Source: Centroberyx gerrardi
Taxonomy: Eukaryota > Chordata > Actinopteri > Beryciformes > Berycidae
NCBI RefSeq assembly: GCF_048128805.1
Contig: NC_135998.1
Location: 17,011,656-17,075,655 of the forward strand
DNA: 64,000 bases
Reading direction: 5' to 3'
Shown here: positions 56,404 through 64,000 of the stretch, piece by piece
Layout: every line of letters starts with the position of its first letter
Numbering within the stretch: the first letter of the stretch is position 1
Notes under the pieces: generated by a model
The model's database searches: none
The model's input: the letters and a program-made list of their open reading frames with translations, nothing else
What the model was told of the DNA's origin: nothing
Translations under genes and position numbers: made by a program

Positions 56404-57310
56404 CATTCCTCCTTAATGTCCCTGTCCGGCATTACACGCAGGAATCTGATGTGACAATAGGAAACGCAATGAAGGGCACAGACAATACAGACGGGGTCAC
56501 ACCATCCCGTCTGGGTGGCTGTGTGTCTGCGTGGGATCAAGGCAGTGGACAAGAGGAGATTTCTTAAGACCTGCAGTTCCCTCTCTGGCTTATAGATTCT
56601 CTAAGACTTGGGTACACATCGGGAAAAACTCCCGGGCCGATGTGATGTGATGATGCTTATTTTCTTGTACTTTGAATGGAAGCAGTCTCCATTCATTCAG
56701 CGGAATAACAGCAGCTCATTAAGATAAAGTCAGATCCTGTAGATGGGGCTGACTGATGGGCCACATGAGTGACAGGCGCCCCGGGGCGTTGCAGCACCTT
56801 GGGTGGGGCAGGCTGACACGTTGGAGGGTGACGCCATCTCGGCTAACCTAAATGTTCTCGGGTCTGTGACTAAACGGTACAGTAGAGACATCGGCGCCTC
56901 TTGTTTTTCGGATTGAGATTAAATGTTTTAATAATACGTCTCTTACTGGGCCGCTTTGTTTTCTTCTCATCGACGTGTTAAAGGCACAAATGGCCGTTGA
57001 TGCCGGTCTGGTGCTGGCGTCACAGGAGAGCTCTTGACCAAAGCTCTTCTCACATGGCCTGTGGACCATGACATCAGTGGTGGTGGCCTTGTTTTGGAGT
57101 GCCACCCCTCTCCTCCACTCCAACACAATGACCGGCTGTAGCAGCAGGGGCTGCATTAGCTACCAGGTTCAGAGGGCATCCTTCCCAAGGAATTGGCCTG
57201 TTTTTGTTCCAGCCGCGCCACTCCATTCTGGGGGCTGGAGAGCTTTGTGCAACTCAGTCAGGCCTGGTTGGGTAATTAAAAAGGCAAGAGCTCGAGTTGT
57301 GATCATTAGG

Positions 57311-57342
57311 GGCTTGTCCAGCGTGCTTTTTTTTTTTTTTTT
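57311..57342. repeat. Poly(T) tract
   Basis: A run of T, with similar runs at about 57758-57770 and 57803-57822. These occur on the plus strand in C/T-rich surroundings and no retroposon body was recognised. Confidence 0.6.
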
Positions 57343-58404
57343 TAGCTTTGCCTTCACCCGGGCAGCCGGCCTCCGAACAAGACCCCGACACATAAGGTCA
57401 CCGCTGCCCAGCTCTCTTCTTTTTCTCCTTTCTCCTCCCTTCACACTGTGATACTCGCACACAAGCATTACGTTGTTTTGAACACTGCTCAACACTCACA
57501 GCGGTTCTAATAAAGATCTGTACACATAAGCCACAAACACATGCAAACAACTGCTAATAAACATAAACTCTACTGTAGACGCGTGCGCACATTAGCCCCT
57601 GCGGTTTCTTTTTCCTGTCTGTCTGCCTCTGCCCTGAATGTCCCTCCTGACACACATTCTCCATCTGCTGCCGACGCCTCGCACGCTCTACTTGTTACTT
57701 TTTATCTCTTATCTGCACTAACACTTGATTTCTCCCTCTCTCTCCATTCAATAAGCTTTTTTTTTTTTTTCCTCCTCTCCCTCTGGTTTACTCCCCCTCC
57801 TCTTTTTTTTTTTTTTTTTTTCTCTTTCTCTGTCCTCTGTCAGTGGCTTTGCTCTTGACTGCTGGTGTTGTGATGTGGCTTTCTCTGTCCAGAGCCCTTG
57901 AAATCTCTCGGCAATCCTTTCAGGAGTTTTCTTTTCCACTCGCACTCTGTTCCCCTCTTTGTGTCCACTCTCTCTTACTCTCTCCCTCTCTTTCTCTGTG
58001 TCCACTTGTGCCGGAGAGAGAGAGTCTCCAGCCTACTTTCTTACCCTTCAACTGCAAAACTAACACCGTAACAGCAAGGAACCAAAGACAGTCAACATAT
58101 TTGGTTTCCATATCACTGTTACGCTGCTTTTCAATCTAGGGACGAGATAGTCTTTTACTGCTCTAACCCCGTACGAAACAAACAAGAAAAACAATGAAAT
58201 TGAGATGTGCATAGCCTTCCCTCCCTTTAGATTGCACTCATTAGTGTTGCTTTTCTCATGGCCAGACTTCAAACCCAGACATGTTCATTTTACTTGCCAA
58301 GCAGACCCAGTCCAAACATGAATAACTCTTTAGATTTCATAGCCGTCCCTTAATACCCTTTACAAATGTCGGCTTTTGTACCAAAGGAGCCTCTCGTCGG
58401 AAGA

Positions 58405-58500
58405 GTTAAGGCAAGTGCCTTGCTTAAGGGCATTTCAACGCATGACCTAACTTTGCCCTCTCCCCGTAGCTTCCACACACTCCCAGCTCCGACAACACTC
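58405..58500. repeat. Dispersed fish repeat fragment
   Basis: The core GTGCCTTGCTTAAGGGCATT resembles the repeat at 38506-38608 and a sequence I recall as dispersed in fish. The limits are approximate. Confidence 0.4.
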
Positions 58501-58957
58501 CCCAGGCAGGGACGCTGTGGCTTTTAAGATGCAGGACTTATAGACAAACATAATGATACTGGACCAGACCGTAAAGGCAGCGCACCATGGGTTAATGCAA
58601 TGCAATGGTCTTTCAGGCCGAGCATAGCAAGAATGTTTGTGAAGTAATCTCTTTCATCTTATCTTTTTAATCTTAAACCGCGCTTTGAACTGCCATTGGA
58701 ATCAGAGTTTTAACTCCAATCCAAATGTCCAGTTGTTAATCTAACTGTATGTATTCTGTCAGTAATCAGTAATCTTCAGTCTACAGTATGTAACTCAGGG
58801 ATAAAACAGTATTATAGAAACAGTTTATTTGATGGTGAATGACCTGTTTGTCAGCTGTGAGTTTGACTCCCTCTGTCACCGGCCTCTAGAGGTCAACCCT
58901 CTCCCTCAGGGCAGTACCTGATACCAGGCAGATTTTATCCATGTTGGTGTATATAGT

Positions 58958-58958
<1 letters not shown>

Positions 58959-58994
<36 letters not shown>
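58959..58994. repeat. (GT)n microsatellite
   Basis: About 18 units. Confidence 0.95.
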
Positions 58995-58998
<4 letters not shown>

Positions 58999-59896
58999 CC
59001 GGAAGTTGTGTGCTTTGAAAGGTGCGTTTTTCTTGATGTCTCCCAGTCAATAGTGGCTTCCTGCCTCCAGGGCCTGTGTGTTGTTTAATAGGCCGGCCGA
59101 CACAGGCACCTGTGTTCCCCCCTGTTTCTACACAGAAACACTCTCTGTTTGACCACTTTGCTCTGTTTGACTGGCACATTTGTTTCAGGTCCATTATGGT
59201 TAAAGGTGGGGAGATTAAGATAGCTTCTTGAAATTTGAGGAAGGTGTTGTCATTCTGAAGTCCACTCAAGTGTTCCCAGGCGTTTGCGACCGCAGCGGAG
59301 CGTCTCACATAAGAACGTTTAATCAGACTCAAAGCTCATGGGGAGAACGACAGGCTCGTAACGACATGGACTCCATTGTACAGGATCGCTGTGAAAATGT
59401 TGTGGCAGAAAAAGGGGACGGCTTTATGTAAAAAGACCAAACAGGGTTCAAAATAATCACCCATGCCTCTTCCAAAACAATTAATGAACAAGGTGCTGTG
59501 TTCACTCACACAATCTGGGTTGAGTGCTTTTCTCCCGGGCCACAAAAGCCTGAACTTGCTTAAGTGCCAGGGCAGACATGGGAGCCTCGGCGCAACCTCG
59601 CAGCGCTGCCATTCACAATTTAAAACAACAGCATTCTGAGGCTCATTTGGACAGACAAATTCTGTCAGCCCGCACAATACTTATTTGCCGGGCTGAATTG
59701 GTTGGCCGATGTCTCGGGCCCAGAGATAAGTGGAGAACTTTCCAGATGACTGGCGTAGGACAACCCCGACCCGTCATTCCACTGATTGCCACACACTCCT
59801 CTACTGCCTTTTTGGCAGCAATTTCTCCAGGGGCCCCCATTCTGTCTTTGAGTTTGTCCCCATAATGGTAATGGGACACATGCCCCTCTTCCAAAG

Positions 59897-59898
<2 letters not shown>

Positions 59899-59935
<37 letters not shown>

Positions 59936-59953
59936 GACAGACAGACAGACAGA
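59899..59953. repeat. Compound (CA)n(GACA)n microsatellite
   Basis: About 16 CA units followed by five GACA units. A further CA run lies at 60091-60124. Confidence 0.95.
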
Positions 59954-60095
59954 CCGACTTCCTCTCTCTTTCACTCTTTTCTCATCCACACACACACAAA
60001 CAAACACACAACAATACACGCACATCTTTGACTTACACGTTACACACAGGTCAAAAACATACCAGACGCACCTGTATATATGTCCATGCACACAG

Positions 60096-60126
<31 letters not shown>

Positions 60127-60319
60127 CGCAGTGTTAGTATGTGTATGTGTTAAATGTAGTAACTCCAAGTCCTCTTTGCGCCTCTCCCCATCCTGCTGGC
60201 TTTGTCTCCCCTCAGCTGTTCCAGCCGGGTGCCTGTATTGTGCTGTCGGGCTCATTACTAGGAGCGCTGTGGCCCAAAACCTCCTCGCTAATAGGCCCAC
60301 AGTTGCCCAGAGCGAGGCG

Positions 60320-60332
60320 AGAGAGAGAGGGA

Positions 60333-60375
<43 letters not shown>
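60320..60375. repeat. (GA)n microsatellite
   Basis: A purine run of GA units with GGGA variants at the left. Confidence 0.93.
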
Positions 60376-60377
<2 letters not shown>

Positions 60378-62019
60378 AATTATTCCTGTTGTGGCTGTTT
60401 GTAGCAGTATAATGTTGTTGTTTTTTATTCTTTTGGCAGTGGGACTGTTAATGTTTAACAGTTGCTGCCATTATTTCTCTGGCTGGCCATCAGCTGGCTG
60501 AGGAATTTGAATTTGATGTGTAGAAAGGACTGCCTCATCTTGCCTCTGTTAAAAAAACACAACACAGGGCGTGTCAACTTAAAAGCTCCTCTGTGGATAC
60601 GTTTATATGAATGTATACGGATGTGTGTTTCTGCATGCCTGAGCAGGGAAGTGGAAAAAAATGAGTGTCCAGTCAGTTGATGGGCTGTCTGGAGCGGGCC
60701 AATCCACTTGAACTACAATGGAGCAAAGTGCAGCTATTGTTTAAAGTTTACGGGGCTAAACTACACAATGCATACAGTAGAGCGAGTAGAGCTGCGAGAG
60801 AGGGCACTGGATACAAAGGTGTTTGTGAAAAAGAGGGGTGGGAAGAGGTGAGACAGTGAAATGTGAGGGGGTGAAGGCTCGGAGGGATGGAGAGAAAGAA
60901 AGAGAGTGCTACTGTAAACAGAGAGATGTCACGACTAATCTTCATCAGCTCTGATTGCATCCTATCACTGATATAGAGGACTTTAAGTGATTTTCTCAGA
61001 AGTCAGACAATAGCCTTCGTGTCATTTGATTCAAGAATTATGTGATTAGGTTTGAAGGTTTCTTTAGTAATGAATTAGGCCATGAACCACACAGAACTTT
61101 GCTAACTGAAAATTACTACGGCGGTTACAGTGGTCTAATGAGACGAAAACCAATCTCCACATGGAGAATGAAACTCACCAAAAATTCAAGTGCACACACA
61201 GTGATGTTGGACTCAAAAGTTGTTCTCTTTTCATGTCTACATGGGTAAATGGGTACATTTCAAAAAATGTTAAAAAAGTAAAAAAAAAAAAAAATCTTAT
61301 ACAAAAAAGAAACATGTTGGATGTTTAACAATTTCGAAATGGACTAGCCAGTGAAAAAAAGCTTTTTATTTTTATTTTTTTATCACAAAGAAAAGTTGCC
61401 TTGGTACCTTTCTTGAATATCCAATAGGCTATGGCTATTTACCTATATGTAACTATATCGCTATATATAGGCCTACAATGTGAAGCTATATTTATGTAGC
61501 CATATAAAACTATATATGATATAACAAATATAACAATAAAGATATATGCTATATAATAATGTAAATATATAATAGCCTAATACACACACTATATTACTGC
61601 GACCATTAGGCCTACTGCTATATTAGTTAATAGCCATAAGTAGGCCTATAGACCACAGTGATCAGTGTGTAGCCCAGCTGATGTGTAAAGCCTCAGTGCT
61701 ACAGCCGGTTTCATGCTGCAGGTTTCCGAGGCGCTGAGTCGGTCACGAGCGCCCGGCCTATCCATCACGGCTCCCCTGCTCGGTGGGACCAGGTGGGCCG
61801 TGGCACCGCCGAACCGTGGCCTCGTTAACGCGGTATAATAATGAGGCCGCAAAGAGGGGCGAAATAATTGCAAATAAAACTACATGATGCAGAAAATAAA
61901 AAAAGAAATTAAACAGATGCGCGTGTTTTCAGGATCATTGCTTTCGTCCTCTTAAATTGCTGAGTTGCACAAAATATGCAACATTACATGTTTACGCAGC
62001 TGACTGCAAGAATATAGTC

Positions 62020-62020
<1 letters not shown>

Positions 62021-62055
<35 letters not shown>

Positions 62056-62075
62056 TAATAATAACATACATACAC
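62021..62075. repeat. (AAT)n microsatellite
   Basis: About 15 AAT units with one AAC interruption. Confidence 0.95.
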
Positions 62076-62593
62076 TTTAGTCTGGCCAACCGGGCCATTT
62101 GAAAGATGTAGGCCTATCTGTCACGCACGTGGGAAATAGCGCAATTTGTTGAAACAGAAACTGCAGAAATTAATACAAATTTCAGACAATTAGGGAGAAT
62201 TTGAGAGAAGAAAGGATACTCAAAATTTCAGATTAGCAAGCCACTTCAACTTGCGTGGGATGTTTCATATTATCAATCGTGCTTTTCTGCTCATATTAAC
62301 ATGTCAAAATATATGTTGCCTATCACACATCTATTGATATAGGAATTAATTACAATTCACACTATTCGTTTATTATCAGGCTAGTTAATGGCTCAGTTTA
62401 TGAAACCCTTTAAATTAGGAGGCATCCTTAAAAAAAAAGACAACAATGAAAACAATAATAAATTTGTCATGCTTTAATTAAAATAATTCTTTAGAAATTC
62501 ATTATTTACATCTGCAATAATATTAATAACAGTATAAGAAAAAATAGTCACAGTTCTTACCAAACATCAGAACATCAGCATGACAACAAACTC

Positions 62594-63481
62594 TAAATTT
62601 ATTTGAAGCAGAACAAATGTCTTTCAAGCCTTGTTGTTGTTTTCAGGAGCCAAATCACCTTCCCCCTCCCTCAGTCATTCTGAGAATAAAATTGCATCAC
62701 TTCCCCATGAGTAATTCATCATTTACAATATATACATATTGCTAGACAGATACATTAATTGTCTTTGAGGGGTGTATGTGGCCATTTTGTTGTAACTGTG
62801 ATTTGATGTGTCACACTTAACTACAGTTGTCAGTCAGTGGATTTTCTATGCTCACTACAGTAAAAGCTTTTAAACTGTCATCTGAATTTATACAGTGAAA
62901 ACAAGACACAAAAATTAATTTGCAAGCAGACATAGATTAAGAAAAGGAAGGGGTTTTTGTGATGGTGGGACAGAATTAATAATAATAATATTTAAAATAA
63001 AAAAGAGCATTGTAAACAAAAGCAGGCATAGTTCAATATAAAGAAGTTGCATATCACCAGTCAGTTCACATTGGACCAGTAGTGTCAGGTTGCAGATGTG
63101 CCAGAAAGAAAAGTCTTTGGCAGAACAGCAGAACAGCTACACTGACAATATGCACTGTGTGAGACCTCAGGCGTTGTCTCTGGAAACAGCCCCTGGGATG
63201 AGTTCACTGTTAGCAATGTGTAAACGTGCATGAGTCAGAGTTTCCCTGGGCAATGGCATCAGTAATGACAAATAAATAACATGTTAGTTAAGGAGGTGTG
63301 GGGGTCCATGAGGAGATGCAAACGTGTTGCTGGTTCATCGCCAGAGTCTCAAGTATAGGCTACATCCAATTTCGACTGTCATGCCTTGGTCCATAGTCGG
63401 AAGCGACAACTGGTGCATTGTTCTGGAGTCCCTGCTTCGTCTCTTGGTCCGGGTCGGAGCAGCGTGTCCCCGCAGCCGGGA
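62594..63481 (-). promoter_or_regulatory. pax8: Probable pax8 3' UTR
   Basis: On the minus strand the sequence after the pax8 stop runs through repeat-poor AT-rich DNA to a possible AATAAA at about 62597-62602, with another at about 62369. The end is not determined. Confidence 0.4.
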
Positions 63482-63552
63482 CTAGAGGTGGTCGTAGGCA
63501 GCAGCGGAGGGGGGAGCCGTGCGGGAGGCTGAGCCGTAGTAATAGGGCGAAC
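63482..63552 (-). CDS. pax8: pax8, last coding exon (partial gene)
   Basis: On the minus strand an acceptor CCCCCTGCAG is followed at 63552 by an exon of 71 bases that ends with TAG at 63484-63482. It gives SPYYYGSASRTAPPSAAAYDHL if the Ser codon is completed by the upstream exon, but only the 22 residues from that codon on are encoded here. By recall this matches the PAX8 end, SPYYYSSTSRPS to AFDHL, in length and in the Tyr cluster and terminal DHL. It belongs to the C-terminal transactivation region. PAX8 is a paired-domain transcription factor of thyroid, kidney and otic development. The rest of the gene lies right of the window. psd4 being its convergent neighbour supports the call. Confidence 0.9.
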
Positions 63553-64000
63553 CTGCAGGGGGAGACACAGAGGAGAGCCTTCGTCACTGGGGGGGGGTCC
63601 GAAGGTGTTGATGGTGGATGAGACCTGCTTCATCCATCTTACACCATGTGACAGCAGATGGTGGAGCTGGAAATCTGAACAGCTTAGATTGTTTGTCCTG
63701 TGAATGGACTGATACTCTTAAACCCCCTAACACGACTTCTACATGTGGAAGAAATAATAATAAGAATACAGGACTTTACTATCCTGACCACATCAACCTA
63801 AACTCAGTTTACTCACCTTTTTATTTGGGAAATGGAGCTTAGCTGCCTTTTAGGCTAATATACATCATTCTAATGTAGATTCATAGTTTACATTATAAGA
63901 ACAAAGAGTTATACCACTTTGTCTAAATATAAGAGTTTTTCAAAAAGCCTAGCCTTTTTGTTAAATACTGATGGCTGTTTGAATTATGGAGCTCATAGTT
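63553..64000 (-). other. pax8: pax8 last intron (partial)
   Basis: No further exon is seen to the window edge. A G run at 63590-63597 lies just upstream of the acceptor. Open frames on the plus strand here are not coding. Confidence 0.7.

Larger units (their letters stand above)
54347..63481. other. Spacer between psd4 and pax8 (convergent ends)
   Basis: It starts with the psd4 3' UTR and ends with the pax8 3' UTR. It contains a DNA element (55076-55952), many CA/TG/GA repeats, a dispersed repeat fragment near 58420-58500, and unique sequence blocks at 56580-57020, 59030-59170 and 59480-59870 that lack simple repeats and have mixed composition. The open frames here are short and run through repeats, so I call no gene. 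A GC-rich, CpG-rich patch at 61720-61840 stands out in AT-rich surroundings. Confidence 0.6.

Overview
The window is nuclear DNA of a ray-finned (teleost) fish. Genes are intron-containing with GT-AG splice sites, CA/CT microsatellites are very dense, and short non-autonomous DNA transposons and LINE 3' tails of fish type are scattered between genes. No tools were run: gene names rest on protein similarity recalled from the vertebrate families, and exon edges were set by splice signals and reading-frame continuity.

Layout from left to right: the last two coding exons of zmynd19 (+, 1304-1872); a 7.2 kb gene-poor spacer; a complete five-exon tmem141 (+, 9115-10467); a 6 kb spacer; a complete six-exon sapcd2 (+, 16657-29446) with a cell-cycle type promoter just upstream; a 7 kb spacer; an intronless-coding class A GPCR (+, 36607-37476); a two-exon gene for a ten-finger C2H2 zinc-finger protein (-, 38960-42032); psd4/EFA6B, an Arf6 exchange factor with fifteen coding exons (+, 46374-54346); a 9 kb repeat-rich spacer that may hold regulatory DNA; and the last coding exon of pax8 (-, 63482-63552). 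psd4 and pax8 stand tail to tail, as I recall them in human 2q13-q14. zmynd19, tmem141 and sapcd2 are 9q34.3 genes in human, so the window joins two human blocks.

The genes do not form one pathway. tmem141 is a small membrane protein. sapcd2 acts in spindle orientation and cell polarity. psd4 activates Arf6 at the plasma membrane. pax8 is a thyroid, kidney and ear transcription factor. The zinc-finger protein looks like a transcriptional repressor with SUMO sites and a CtBP-like motif. The GPCR is an orphan with several missing class A hallmarks.

The most notable non-genic structures are: two copies (34.8 kb and 50.8 kb) of an unrecognised DNA element with 36 bp terminal inverted repeats and repeated internal copies of the terminal motif; three different short elements flanked by TTAA-like targets; several perfect palindromes with almost no loop; and a possible alternative first exon inside sapcd2. 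I saw no CRISPR array, rRNA, tRNA or recognisable retroviral element, and no wholly new multi-gene system.
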